DNA from: Clostridia bacterium
GTDB lineage: Bacteria; Bacillota; Clostridia; Oscillospirales; CAG-272
Direction: 5' to 3'
DNA: 64,000 nt
Assembly (NCBI GenBank): GCA_017410065.1
Contig: JAFQRL010000039.1
Location: 1-64,000, forward strand
Translations under genes and position numbers: made by a program
In this document: in pieces, positions 33,301 through 42,167 of the stretch
Numbering within the stretch: the first letter of the stretch is position 1
Layout: every line of letters begins with the position of its first letter
Notes under the pieces: generated by a model
What the model was told of the DNA's origin: nothing
The model's database searches: none
What the model saw: only the letters and a program-made list of their open reading frames with translations

Positions 33301-36300
33301 ATTACAGGGACGGATCCGCAAAAGTGGGCTATTCAAGTTGCCGATTACATAAACAAAGTAATACGTAACGGTAGCGATTTGACCGTAAAAACAACGGATG
33401 GAGATTACTTAACGATAACTAGAGATACTGCTTACAAAGCTGGCACTAGAAATCAGGTAAGAAATCCTGACGGAACGTATCGAACAATGACCGATTCGGA
33501 ATATCTTTGTAAGTTAAACGCGGAGATTCATATAAATGAATTGGCTGAAATATCGAAAAATAGCAGTAAGCTACCAACCCCTGATTACAAAAATCATCGT
33601 TTTGCAAAAGACGGCTTTACATATCGCACTGCATATTTCAAGGATTTTGATGGCTCTTATTATAAGCTGACAATTTCCGTAGGTGAAAACGGTTCGGTTT
33701 CAACCGTGTATAATGTTGGAAAAATGAAAAAAGATACTTTGCCGAGTGGAAAAATTGTATCCACCTTTAGTGGCTCAAAGGCCAACAAAGTATCTTCTAG
33801 TAATATTATACCCGATTCCGCCGAAAAAAGCAATAGTTTTGCTGAAAAATTTTCAAACTCCTTGAAAAAAACATCAGAAAATAGTATAATAAGTTCAAAT
33901 GAATCGGAGGCTAAGAATAAACCTGATGGCAAGGCAAGTAGTGATACCTCAATTGAAAAAAATAACAAAGGAGAATCGGTAAATGAGCAACAAAGTCAAG
34001 ACACCGGAATACTGGAAGGACAAGTTCTTTCAGCCGCTAGTGAAGGCGAAAACAATCAACGGCAACGAAGTAATGATTCCGAAACGGCTTACAGGGGCGT
34101 GGCACGGAATAGAGATACAAGCCGATACGATACTGGAGGCGATTCCTATAGAAAAAATGTTTCCGGATATCTCGCCCGAACGGATATCGTTTCGCCGTAT
34201 AATTTCAAGAGATATCAGGAAAGTATTCTTCGAGGTTTGGAAGGAAAGCTCGCCGATAGAGATTCAAGTGGTCGAAACATACCTAAACAGATAAAAGAAA
34301 AATTTAAAAATACCGTTCTTAAAAACGAAAATGGAGAGCTTCTGTCTGCTTTCCATTGGACAAATAATATCTTTGATACCTTTAAATATGGAGAAGCAGG
34401 CTTCCATTTTGGTACATACCAAGCTGCACTGGATAGGAGAATAGCCAAATCGCATAAACTAGGCGCGGATAGGGTGAAAGAGGTTTATCTGAACATTAAA
34501 AATCCTGTCTTTTTAGAGGATTTTGGATTTTGGGATGCTTCTGCGATTGCTCCACAGCTTTGGGAAAAAGGTTTAATTAGTATTGCCGAACTTACTCACT
34601 TACAACGCACGAAGGGATATACGGATGGCGAGTATAATGATGAGGCATCTAAAGCTATACGTAAAATTCTAGACGACTTAGGTTATGATGGTATAATCTA
34701 TCAAAATGCTACAGAAGATAACGGAACTTTATCCGTAGCAGCTTTGTATCCCGAGCAGATATATACTGTAACAGAAGAAAACGTTAGCAACAATGATAAC
34801 AGAGTTCCTCGCGAATTAGACACCGAAGATCCTTCGCTCAATGAGCGTGGAGATGAGGAAATAACTCAGATGATGGCTGTCGATTCGGATATACGCTACT
34901 CCCTCGCCGACAAGCTCAACCGCGAGGCGTTAGCCGATGCGTTTCTCACGTTGGCAGAGACTGACGAGGAGCGCGTGGCGGTACGGAAGTACCGCCAGGA
35001 GATAGACAAGCTTGACGTTTTGATCGATGAGCGCGGTGCGCTTCAGCGACGCTTTGATAAGCTCAAGGGCAAAAAGGGATTGGCGGGAGAGAGAACCGAG
35101 GTCAATGCAAGGATCAAGGCAATTGATGATTATATCACGCGTCACGATGCGAAGCTTCTTGAGCTTTCAACGGCGAAGCCTTTGCGCGATCTTGTTTCCC
35201 GAGCCCAAAGGCGAACGGGCTCCGGGGCTTCAAAGAGCACCGCTACCGAGGTGACTATAAGCCGTGGCAAGCTCAACCGTGAGCGAGCCGAGTTTATGCA
35301 CGATAAGGTGTATACAAAAAAGGATGCGCAGTCCGCTCTTGAAAAGATCAATGATTTTGAGAATATCAGCGGCAAGACGAAAAACGAGCTGTTTGACGAG
35401 CTGTGGCAGGGGCTGAACGGCATTGAGAACGAGTCGGAGCGCACCGAGTTTGTGAGGACAATGGCAGACAAGGTGCTCGACCGCCTTCAGGTTGAGGCTA
35501 TGACGGAAAATCCCGATTATATTGAAAGCCGTGAGATGGCTGCATATTTCAAGGGGTACGTTGGACGACTGAGTTTTTCCGAGGATATGAAAGCGGAAAT
35601 CAACCACAAGCTTGATAAGGACGGCAGCAAAGCCTTTTTGGGACGGTGGGGCAATAAACGAAGCGACAAGGCCCCAACGCCTGCGGACGTTTTTGTTACC
35701 GAGTTCGCGCGAGAGAATCCAGGGTACGAATACCTTGAGGATATGAATGCGGCGGATGCACTCTTTGAGATAGACGGTATATATGATAGGATATCGGATA
35801 TTGAGAAGAAGGTGAGTACCTACGACGAGGCGAGCCCGAAGGATCTTGCCGCGATAAAGGGTGACATTGTCAATAAGCTTCTTGATGCTTTTAAGGGCGG
35901 ACGTCCCTCCGCAAGGGCGAAATACGAGGGAACCGTCAATTATTACAAGGCGACGCTTGCCCTTGACAGACTCGCCAGAAGTATTCGCGATATGAAGCTC
36001 GGAACGTTCGACAACGCAACCCAGGTCAAGGGTGATGCTGTTATGGGCCTGCTCCGCGACCTGGCGAAATTTGAGTATCGCCGCACGTTCACTCCTGCGA
36101 GAGTAAGAGAAAAGATCAGAGGGCTCTCGGAGTGGTACACCAAGGAAAATCGGATGCTATGTTATGAAAGCGAGGATCATCCGGGACAATATCTTGAGGA
36201 AGTCAAGGATAAGCTCGAAGCAATTGGAAACGGCGACGGTGCACTCAGCGCAGCAGAGCTTGGAGATCTGTATGACGTAATGGCTTATTTCAAGCACCTG

Positions 36301-38655
36301 GCAGAGACTTATAACAAGGTCTTCTATCAGGGCAAATGGGTGGATGCACCCGAGCTTGCAAAACACTATATCGCCAAGCTCACCGAAAGCTATAAATCAA
36401 AGGGCGGCTGGATGGCAAGATTTGTTGGATTGGCACCGATCAGGTCGTATCTCGATAATTTCAGCGATCCCCTTTCTGTGGTATCTTATCACGATGCATA
36501 CGTAGAGGATGGCTTCTTTACATCAATTTTCCGTATGCTTCAGGATGCAACCGTGAAAAGAGATGTTGCACATTCGGAGTCGCTTGCGGAATATAACAAA
36601 TTTCTTCGTGACAATCCAAATTACAGAAGAAACCTTCAAACTCAATATATTGAGATACTTGGGAAAAGAGTACCTAAAGCGCAAGCGATCGCTCTATATA
36701 TGACGCTCAAGCAGAAGGATACTCACGCCGGATTTGCTTACAACGGTTTTAAATTTACAGATTTTAACGGAGAAGCTGATCGGACATCTGATGCAGCAAG
36801 CCTTGCTTCAATAGAGTATAAACGTCGGATTCTTGCCAAGAAAAACAGCAGCGAGCAAGAAATATCCGAAAGCGAAGCTTATGATAGGATAGAAATAACC
36901 GTTGAGAAAGAAGACGAAAGAGATTACTTAACGCCAGAAGAAATGAGTGACTATGCCGAACGGATGCGTGAAACGATTGAGGCAGAGCTAACACAAATTG
37001 ATAAGGAAATCATTGCTATCGAGGAACGTGGATTTAACGGGAGATTCCGCAATTTGAAATACGAAGCCGATATGAAGCGACAGGGATATTCAAATATACG
37101 ATCAACCTACTATTTCCCGACGAAGCGAGGCGATATTGCTGAAAAGGCAGAATCAAAGGAAAAGTCAAACTCCGTAAGCAACATATCCGCAAACAAAAAT
37201 CGAGTACCCGGGGCACGGCAACTACTTGAACTTCAAGATTTTATGACGACTTATGAAGATCACGCAAGAGATATTTGCAATTATGCATATTTGCAGTCGT
37301 TTATAGATTTCTTTAATAAAATCTATAACGTAGATGTGTCTGGGAATCCCAATGCCCCAAAAAACATATCTGTTATTGCAGATAAGGTTTGGGGAATTAA
37401 AAAAACTACTACAGGAAGAGTAATCAAGCACGGCAACTATAAGTATCTCACAGAGCTTATTGAGGACGTTAAGGGCAGTCGCATTAATGATTCTTGGTTT
37501 AATGAGATTACATTAAAGCTAAGATCGGGATTGGTGGCATCTTCTCTCGCATTTAACGGAAAGGTGCTGCTTTCGCAGCTGACATCCTACGGCGCGGCGG
37601 CGCATATTATTGACGTTGCTTCGCTTTCAAAGGGTGTTGCAAAGGTATTAGGAAAGACTCGCGGCGGTGCTTTAATTCTCACTAAGAAAGGCAGAGAACG
37701 GTTGACGGAATTTGGTAAAGAGGTAGATAAATACTGCCCTCTCGCCAGATTGCGTCACGAGGACAATCAAATCTACTTAGCGCAGGCGGTTACTGTCAAG
37801 AAGGACGGAAGCGTAAGAATAAAGGGAAAGGGCGCGGAGCTGCTTGAAAAGGGCGGTGAGCTCGGAATGAAACCCATTGGTGGGGTAGACAGAATTGTGG
37901 TCTGCACACTTTTCGAGGCGTGCAAATACAGCGCGGAGAGGGAAGGATTCGCACTCGGTACCGAAGAAAATCTGGTTGAAGCAGGAAAACTGTTGAAGAT
38001 TGTTATTCTCGACACCCAGCAGAACTCTCTTGCGACCGAGCGTTCAAGAGCGATGCGTTCCCCCAGTGAGATATTGAAATCGCTGACAATGTTTTCGGCG
38101 GATTCTATGAAAACAATGGGGCGTGTTCTTGATTCGTTAGGGCGTGTTTCTTATCTCAGGAAACGTCTTGCGCACGAGAGTGATCCCGATAAGCGCGCGG
38201 AGATTGAGGCAGAGTTTAAGCAGGCTAATTTCAAGATGGCAAAAAGCCTTGCGGTGCTTGGTGCCAATTCTGCTTTTATGGCTGCGGTTGCGTTGCTGTT
38301 CTCTAAGCTTCGCGGTAAATGGGAAGAGGACGAAAGCGTTTTTGGATATTTAGCTAAGAATTTCGGTGAAAATCTTTGTGGCGGCCTTCCGCTCATTCGT
38401 GATATTGTCTCCCAATTAACAGACGGTTACGAGATGAACCACGATGCGCTGGAATCGATAAGCTCGCTTGTTGATGCCGTCAGATCCTTGTTCTCTACTG
38501 TTGGAGGTCTTCTCTCGGGTGAGAAGGATGGAAAGGATGTTGTTCGCCTTGTGCGTAAGCTTGCGTTTGCTCTGGGGCAGACGTTGGGTGTGCCTGCGCG
38601 TAATATCTGGAATGCGATTTACGGATTCTTAAAAATGATCGGAGCCGTAGAGTAA
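30397..38655 (+). CDS. Giant polyvalent protein (protease, nuclease-like and ART-like regions)
   Basis: 2,752 aa. The N-terminal about 450 residues include hydrophobic, membrane-inserting segments (residues 264-295 and 400-415). A zincin protease motif His748-Glu-x-x-His752 (THEVGHG) follows, with EDAEEEVVCN near 812 as a third-ligand candidate. Residues 950-1130 resemble BECR/PBECR-type phage nuclease regions (YFKDFDGSYYKLTISVGENG...VYNVGKMK). Then comes a linker IIPDSAEKSNSFAEK (1136-1150) and an ADP-ribosyltransferase-like region (about 1252-1462, FHWTNN...GFHFGTYQAAL...YDGIIYQN). The C-terminal 1,250 residues are helical with a late membrane segment near 2613-2640. It is probably injected with the DNA to subdue host defences. 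DNA from about 33.2 to 34.8 kb is visibly more AT-rich. Confidence 0.88.
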   Translation: MNKDKAIAAYDAARAMKTATRNTNTGIAADFAKKHDKESIIKAYNERQEKKRLFERDQKILARKDYTTNYTEDQRKAYYEVVNAPDFEEYSSKGLAIQNPDPDKSGLIGGVGIYDINSGWGKMHRWDGVNNKVTYAKTAQKQGTTRVLGDSEYLRYTQLNDAEVAIYSYYLAKEGPEKAEEYLKSIDTAINQRIAGIYTNAMGDSSIAKVGYGFGAGIEQFARGFQGWIENEALSPSAMQIAGQKARDDLGGTGKVAYDVSQAIGNMFPSVMLSFIPAAGPWLSAASVGVSAGGNARQELIKEGYSTSEATQYGLLVGTAETVLSKLLSVASKGAKLDGVVDKLASKLKKGVSRAVVKVGFNAVKEGFEEGFQEILAPVFKQMATGDDFEGVDWEEVFYSAAIGALTGGVMDLSLSGVNATYRAFDRTFVTEGRRILELEHSDDSLLAAAESSEDEGIKKTLERLKKAKQGSNNYLNLLGKLSNQVVAQYGVELSEQLSLDEQMAQGGKEAVIENFSGGSEFEKATREYLGRKAEAERAVEAQNAEVGRVINNATDARPEAKYGEWGAEAYRNGLNSYSGSETEYRLWFELARNLGLKADNRSLPDMINTLSEEDRSGLLKLDNETLNAAFNLGLEYMDNLRIAEIKANSHSKGEGSSGVSSVERVKISENAKKSLGQSQLKAIKRLQALSRLLSGYSFVVETAEDNPLLIGANGYIDQDHSVIHINIEAGRVIEQIGDYALDAALTHEVGHGIKENAPRLFEELKSFVHKEFFPGQSWDAIVERRQRQYQAALNAAAKKNNTEARSFTWEDAEEEVVCNSLGKMLTSKRVMESLSTEHRSLFGRIWRAIKNFFARITGRMSSAGEYANKTTEQRIVEQGVKSKQAELERLFVNALKAANSNAAARSDARLAAKDKTTDDSNAAKSNEKSALTNTNSENVHVSGEKLSYSIVELDDGKQYVEASEKQIITGTDPQKWAIQVADYINKVIRNGSDLTVKTTDGDYLTITRDTAYKAGTRNQVRNPDGTYRTMTDSEYLCKLNAEIHINELAEISKNSSKLPTPDYKNHRFAKDGFTYRTAYFKDFDGSYYKLTISVGENGSVSTVYNVGKMKKDTLPSGKIVSTFSGSKANKVSSSNIIPDSAEKSNSFAEKFSNSLKKTSENSIISSNESEAKNKPDGKASSDTSIEKNNKGESVNEQQSQDTGILEGQVLSAASEGENNQRQRSNDSETAYRGVARNRDTSRYDTGGDSYRKNVSGYLARTDIVSPYNFKRYQESILRGLEGKLADRDSSGRNIPKQIKEKFKNTVLKNENGELLSAFHWTNNIFDTFKYGEAGFHFGTYQAALDRRIAKSHKLGADRVKEVYLNIKNPVFLEDFGFWDASAIAPQLWEKGLISIAELTHLQRTKGYTDGEYNDEASKAIRKILDDLGYDGIIYQNATEDNGTLSVAALYPEQIYTVTEENVSNNDNRVPRELDTEDPSLNERGDEEITQMMAVDSDIRYSLADKLNREALADAFLTLAETDEERVAVRKYRQEIDKLDVLIDERGALQRRFDKLKGKKGLAGERTEVNARIKAIDDYITRHDAKLLELSTAKPLRDLVSRAQRRTGSGASKSTATEVTISRGKLNRERAEFMHDKVYTKKDAQSALEKINDFENISGKTKNELFDELWQGLNGIENESERTEFVRTMADKVLDRLQVEAMTENPDYIESREMAAYFKGYVGRLSFSEDMKAEINHKLDKDGSKAFLGRWGNKRSDKAPTPADVFVTEFARENPGYEYLEDMNAADALFEIDGIYDRISDIEKKVSTYDEASPKDLAAIKGDIVNKLLDAFKGGRPSARAKYEGTVNYYKATLALDRLARSIRDMKLGTFDNATQVKGDAVMGLLRDLAKFEYRRTFTPARVREKIRGLSEWYTKENRMLCYESEDHPGQYLEEVKDKLEAIGNGDGALSAAELGDLYDVMAYFKHLAETYNKVFYQGKWVDAPELAKHYIAKLTESYKSKGGWMARFVGLAPIRSYLDNFSDPLSVVSYHDAYVEDGFFTSIFRMLQDATVKRDVAHSESLAEYNKFLRDNPNYRRNLQTQYIEILGKRVPKAQAIALYMTLKQKDTHAGFAYNGFKFTDFNGEADRTSDAASLASIEYKRRILAKKNSSEQEISESEAYDRIEITVEKEDERDYLTPEEMSDYAERMRETIEAELTQIDKEIIAIEERGFNGRFRNLKYEADMKRQGYSNIRSTYYFPTKRGDIAEKAESKEKSNSVSNISANKNRVPGARQLLELQDFMTTYEDHARDICNYAYLQSFIDFFNKIYNVDVSGNPNAPKNISVIADKVWGIKKTTTGRVIKHGNYKYLTELIEDVKGSRINDSWFNEITLKLRSGLVASSLAFNGKVLLSQLTSYGAAAHIIDVASLSKGVAKVLGKTRGGALILTKKGRERLTEFGKEVDKYCPLARLRHEDNQIYLAQAVTVKKDGSVRIKGKGAELLEKGGELGMKPIGGVDRIVVCTLFEACKYSAEREGFALGTEENLVEAGKLLKIVILDTQQNSLATERSRAMRSPSEILKSLTMFSADSMKTMGRVLDSLGRVSYLRKRLAHESDPDKRAEIEAEFKQANFKMAKSLAVLGANSAFMAAVALLFSKLRGKWEEDESVFGYLAKNFGENLCGGLPLIRDIVSQLTDGYEMNHDALESISSLVDAVRSLFSTVGGLLSGEKDGKDVVRLVRKLAFALGQTLGVPARNIWNAIYGFLKMIGAVE
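33983..34294 (+). CDS. 103-aa overprinted gene inside the giant ORF
   Basis: In a different frame from the giant protein, an ATG with AAAGGAG 8 nt upstream opens a 103-codon frame closed by TAA. Its product (MSNKVKTPEYWKDKFFQPLV...) has a normal, balanced composition with several Trp, Phe and Ile residues. Across the same bases the giant frame gives a low-complexity Ser/Asn/Arg/Gln linker (EGENNQRQRSNDSETAYRGV). It begins about 130 nt after the nuclease-like module, the place of an immunity gene in toxin cassettes. No family recognised; reality is judged from RBS and composition. Confidence 0.6.
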   Translation: MSNKVKTPEYWKDKFFQPLVKAKTINGNEVMIPKRLTGAWHGIEIQADTILEAIPIEKMFPDISPERISFRRIISRDIRKVFFEVWKESSPIEIQVVETYLNR

Positions 38656-38691
38656 GCGGCAGAAGCCGTAGAACAATACTGAAAAATGCGG

Positions 38692-38733
38692 AAAATCAGG
38701 GGGGTTTATTCTCCCTGATTTTTCTTGTATAAT
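38692..38733 (+). promoter_or_regulatory. Late promoter copy 3 (AAAATCAGGGGGGTT box)
   Basis: AAAATCAGGGGGGTT at 38692-38706, 21-nt spacer and TATAAT at 38728-38733. The spacer holds CTCCCTGATTTTT, complementary to the box, so box and spacer could also form a hairpin. It drives the receptor-binding and membrane-protein unit. Confidence 0.85.
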
Positions 38734-38757
38734 GATATAAAAAAAGGAGTTTGTTTT

Positions 38758-40632
38758 ATGGCGTTACACATAAAAAGACGGGTCGTGCTTGATCTTCGTC
38801 GCCAAGGGGCGCAGGTGTCTATTCCGTTTGTCAAGGGAGACAGGGTCGCACACGAGATCGTTTTCACTATCAGAGATAATGCGGAAATTGTTGAGCTTCC
38901 TCCCGGCACACTCGCTGCAATTACGATCAGAAACGGTTCTAACGACGGTGCGGGGGTTGTTGACTTTTGCGCGATCGATCACGTCGAAAACACTATTTCG
39001 TATATTCCGACAGAGGCGGCACTTGCGGTTGCGGGCAATGTTTATTGCGATCTGCACATATTTAACTCGGATGGCGCGTCGATCGGTTCTCCGTTCTTTA
39101 TATTCCAGATAGCAGATACACAAGCAACAGAGGCGGAGAACGAGGTAGTCAAGGCATTAAAGGCAAGCGGGGGGTGGGGGCTCGTCGCTGATGTCTTGAG
39201 AAATGCAGAGAGTGCTTCCGACTCGGCAGAGAGTGCCTCCGACTCGGCAGAGGAAGCAAGAAAATTGCTTGCGGAGATGGAGGACGCCGCCGCTGATACG
39301 GTGAGCGTTATGACCATTCTTGATCGGAAGATGTTCGAGAAGTTCGGCGGCACGTATAACGGCGTTACCTACGACAACCCCGATTATTATTTCAGCCCCA
39401 CAAACTGGGAGGTGCTTCTCAGATGCAACCGAGCATACGTTCAGGCTTATGACGCGGACAACGACCTTCGCCTCGGCGAGGACGGAAAGGGGCTGTATTG
39501 CCTTATGGCTCTGCTCCGTTACGGAGGTATTGCCTTCACTTCGTCCGAGGGTATAGCCGTGGACGTTCAGGTTCCTCGCTATCCTTGGATGCGCAAGGAT
39601 AAGTGGGTGGAGACGTACCGCGCACAAAACCCCGACAGCGAATTGAGCGACGAGGAGATAATGACCGATTATCCTCCCGCGTGGACGGATTATCCCTTTA
39701 TGTCAACGATCTGCGAACGTCGCCCTGACGGTCGAATAAGAATACCTCGCACGTTCGCAGGGCTTACGGATGAGCAGGCGCGACAGCTTGCCGCTCCGAA
39801 GGATTATGTTGATGCGAAGGCGGCGGAAGCTGTTGAGAAAGCAGTTAAGAGTGCGAACGAATACACAAATGAGAATGCTGCACCGAAGCTTAATCCCGAC
39901 AGCGGTAACACATACGCATACTGTTATAATGGCGCAGGAATTGAGCTGCCGATAATAATCGGTGCTAACACCCCGCTTCCCGATTCGATAGTGCGAAGGA
40001 ACAGTAATGGCGTTGTTATTACTGCGACGAGCGGCGAAGCTACCGATGCGGTTAACGTGTCTTGGGCTAAGAGTCATTTCGTGGCGAATCTCGTCGGCGA
40101 GAATGCCTCTAACCGATATGTTTATACGAGCTATAACGGAGTCCCCAAGCTGTTCCTACTAACCAAGAACCCGAGCGCGACGGCGGGAGATACGATTCCC
40201 TTCCGTCGACCCAACGGACGGCTTGGCGTAGGATCACCCGAAGAAGATACCGATGCCGTTAACCTTCAATACTTCAATTCTCATCTTCCCAGCGGCGGAA
40301 AGATATATCAGCACGAAGTATGGGTCTATATTGTAACAGAATATTCCTACTTTACTCTCAATTACGTATATTATAGCAGCTCGTCGGTCGTCCAGAATAA
40401 GTCCCTAGCAAACCTTATAAGCAATAATACTATAATTGAGAATACCCTCACCCACGATAGTTATATAACTGGTATCAATGGCGACTACTGCGATCAGATT
40501 ATGTATGCTTCTTTCTCTAGTAATTACGGGTTGTACTATGGCGTTAACGGCGGCGGGTCAGTTATAGAGGATACGCTTGACTATTCCAATATTACATCAA
40601 GCAATGTGAGCGAGACGGTAACGGAGGTGTGA
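38758..40632 (+). CDS. BppU-like receptor-binding / tail fibre protein
   Basis: The start is the ATG after AAAAAGGAGTTTGTTTT, giving 624 aa. The N-terminal about 125 residues match the BppU-type baseplate/fibre adaptor (KGDRVAHEIVFTIRDN, AVAGNVYCDLHIFNSDG, SPFFIFQI). A helical linker with tandem AESASDS units (39205-39253) follows, then a long, mostly beta C-terminal part with fibre-like repeats (DAVNVSWAKSHF, DAVNLQYFNSHL). It likely contacts the cell surface. Confidence 0.82.
   Translation: MALHIKRRVVLDLRRQGAQVSIPFVKGDRVAHEIVFTIRDNAEIVELPPGTLAAITIRNGSNDGAGVVDFCAIDHVENTISYIPTEAALAVAGNVYCDLHIFNSDGASIGSPFFIFQIADTQATEAENEVVKALKASGGWGLVADVLRNAESASDSAESASDSAEEARKLLAEMEDAAADTVSVMTILDRKMFEKFGGTYNGVTYDNPDYYFSPTNWEVLLRCNRAYVQAYDADNDLRLGEDGKGLYCLMALLRYGGIAFTSSEGIAVDVQVPRYPWMRKDKWVETYRAQNPDSELSDEEIMTDYPPAWTDYPFMSTICERRPDGRIRIPRTFAGLTDEQARQLAAPKDYVDAKAAEAVEKAVKSANEYTNENAAPKLNPDSGNTYAYCYNGAGIELPIIIGANTPLPDSIVRRNSNGVVITATSGEATDAVNVSWAKSHFVANLVGENASNRYVYTSYNGVPKLFLLTKNPSATAGDTIPFRRPNGRLGVGSPEEDTDAVNLQYFNSHLPSGGKIYQHEVWVYIVTEYSYFTLNYVYYSSSSVVQNKSLANLISNNTIIENTLTHDSYITGINGDYCDQIMYASFSSNYGLYYGVNGGGSVIEDTLDYSNITSSNVSETVTEV
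39205..39253 (+). repeat. Tandem 21-bp repeat in the fibre gene
   Basis: Two full units (39205-39225, 39226-39246) and a partial third encode AESASDS repeats in the helical linker. One base differs between the two units. Confidence 0.75.
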
Positions 40633-40634
40633 TG

Positions 40635-40844
40635 ATGAACGAAAAAATCAGCAATTTAATTAAGCAAATAGGACGCTTGAGGTATAACCTTGCGAAAACG
40701 GACTATCAGGCAATTAAGTTTGCCGAGGGTGAGCTTACCGCCGAGGAGTATGCCGAAATGCGCGAAAAAAGAAGGGCCTGGAGAGCGGAGATCAACGCGC
40801 TTCAGGCTGAAATCGCTGAAATACGCAAGGAGGATAAGGGATGA
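40635..40844 (+). CDS. Small coiled-coil protein
   Basis: Start ATG 40635 lies 7 nt after GGAGG; an ATG 3 bases earlier and a GTG are less well spaced. The 69-aa product is helical and charged (KIGRLRYNLAKTDYQ..., EIRKED), resembling small coiled-coil proteins common after fibre genes in Clostridia prophages (DUF-type, unknown role). It overlaps the next gene by an ATGA. Confidence 0.72.
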   Translation: MNEKISNLIKQIGRLRYNLAKTDYQAIKFAEGELTAEEYAEMREKRRAWRAEINALQAEIAEIRKEDKG

Positions 40845-41233
40845 TAATTAACGTTATAGGCGATGTTGGTATCATTCGTGAGGTTGGCATTATAGAAGAC
40901 GGGAGCTTGTCGATAGAAATTAACGGGATCCCCGACGGAACCCAACTCACCTTGACCGGGGTGTCAGGGAGATATTCTATTAAAAGTTTGAAAGAAAATA
41001 AAGCTGACTTTGAAGCAAGCGAGCCCGGGGAGTACACCTTGAGCTTCTACAATGCATCGGAAGATATAATTCATATATATTTCAAGCTGTTTGATAATGG
41101 GATAATCCGCAAGATAGAGAGTGCGGAAAGCGAGCTGTCTAAGCTTTGGAGAGCGGTTGCGATTCTTGCTGATCTCTTGGAAAAGAATACAAACAAGATT
41201 GTAGCCATTACCGACGGGTATCAGACCGAATAG
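40841..41233 (+). CDS. Hypothetical structural-region protein
   Basis: 130 aa, ATGA-coupled to the preceding gene. The N-terminal about 80 residues look like a beta-sandwich (GSLSIEINGIPDGTQLTLTGVSG, GEYTLSFYNASEDIIHIYF), and the C-terminus is a helix (AESELSKLWRAVAILADLLEK). Possibly a baseplate accessory or fibre-associated protein. Not recognised. Confidence 0.65.
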   Translation: MIINVIGDVGIIREVGIIEDGSLSIEINGIPDGTQLTLTGVSGRYSIKSLKENKADFEASEPGEYTLSFYNASEDIIHIYFKLFDNGIIRKIESAESELSKLWRAVAILADLLEKNTNKIVAITDGYQTE

Positions 41234-41250
41234 AAAGGAAGGATAAAAAA

Positions 41251-41808
41251 ATGAGAAAAAGAATATTTTTTGCCCTGCTGCTGATAGCAGCTTTTGCGTT
41301 GCTTGGCATTAACTGCTATGCCGCGGAGACCGATAATGAGGATAGTGAGATCAACACCGATGCTGTATACCGGGAGGGCGAAGAGCAGACGACGGCAGAT
41401 GCACCGAGTTTCTTTGAGCGGATCGGCGAATACATTACATCAGGGCAGGTGTTCGATCTGCTTGGTCTGGTTGCGGCATTGGCGTTACTGCTTGTTGCTA
41501 ATTCATTGAAGAAGCTTTGTAGAAATCTTTTTGGTAGGGTTACAGGCGAGTTGAAATCGGGGGCTTCTGTAACGGAACGGCAGGGAGAGAATACTCTGAA
41601 GCGGCTTGACGTCCTGGATGAAAAGCTTTCGAGCCTGGATGAGCTTGGGAGAAAAATAGATGTTGTCGAAAGCGCACTTGTCGATTTACTTGATATGCTT
41701 GATATTATATATCAGGGGTCTTCGACTGTGCCCGCGGTAGTTAAGGAACGAATTGCAAAGAAACACGATCACGCGCAGAATCTGCTTGAAGGCGCAAAGG
41801 AGAAGTGA
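41251..41808 (+). CDS. Exported membrane protein with coiled coil
   Basis: 185 aa, ATG after AAAGGAAGGATAAAAAA. A signal peptide (MRKRIFFALLLIAAFALLGI, cleaved near Ala) is followed by an acidic segment, a hydrophobic helix (about 69-86, LLGLVAALALLLVANSL) and a long helical coiled coil (RLDVLDEKLSSLDELGRKIDVVESALVDLLDMLDII). It shares its operon with two more membrane proteins. A spanin-, holin- or lysis-regulator-like role is an inference from place. Confidence 0.65.
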   Translation: MRKRIFFALLLIAAFALLGINCYAAETDNEDSEINTDAVYREGEEQTTADAPSFFERIGEYITSGQVFDLLGLVAALALLLVANSLKKLCRNLFGRVTGELKSGASVTERQGENTLKRLDVLDEKLSSLDELGRKIDVVESALVDLLDMLDIIYQGSSTVPAVVKERIAKKHDHAQNLLEGAKEK

Positions 41809-42167
41809 TGAAGCTTAAAGTAATCGGATTGACCTCGCTTGGGTTGCTGGTCAGCATACTTCCTCCGTTGATCGCCACAGCAAGCTATTTTCCCCTGTGG
41901 ATCGAAAGATCGGCAACAGCAACGGTATCAGGAGTTGCTGTATTTCTTGCAATTCTGTGCTTTGTACCGTTATACAAGAAGATCCTTTCGACGCTTAGGT
42001 CTCCTTCGGCTCCGATTCTGTGGACGGTGCTCGCTGTGCTGATGTTTGTGATGAAAGAGATCTCGGACGAGATGTTCGTTGTGGCTGTTGTCGGAGCCAT
42101 CTCTAACCTTGTAGGTTGGGCGATCTTCAAGCTGGCGAAACGCTTGAGGAGGTCTGATAATGGATAA
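41808..42167 (+). CDS. Holin-like small membrane protein
   Basis: Start ATG 41808 overlaps the preceding stop (TGATG), giving 119 aa. Four hydrophobic segments (about 4-27, 38-55, 68-85 and 90-106) and a basic tail (KLAKRLRRSD). Size, topology and place near the right end of the prophage fit a holin, but the sequence is not from a family I recognise. Confidence 0.6.
   Translation: MKLKVIGLTSLGLLVSILPPLIATASYFPLWIERSATATVSGVAVFLAILCFVPLYKKILSTLRSPSAPILWTVLAVLMFVMKEISDEMFVVAVVGAISNLVGWAIFKLAKRLRRSDNG

Noticed and set aside
38692..38733. Late promoter copy 3 as a plain terminator of the giant gene
   Set aside because: The CTCCCTGATTTTT segment could pair with the box, but the box and the 21-nt spacing are the same as in two copies that cannot form this hairpin.
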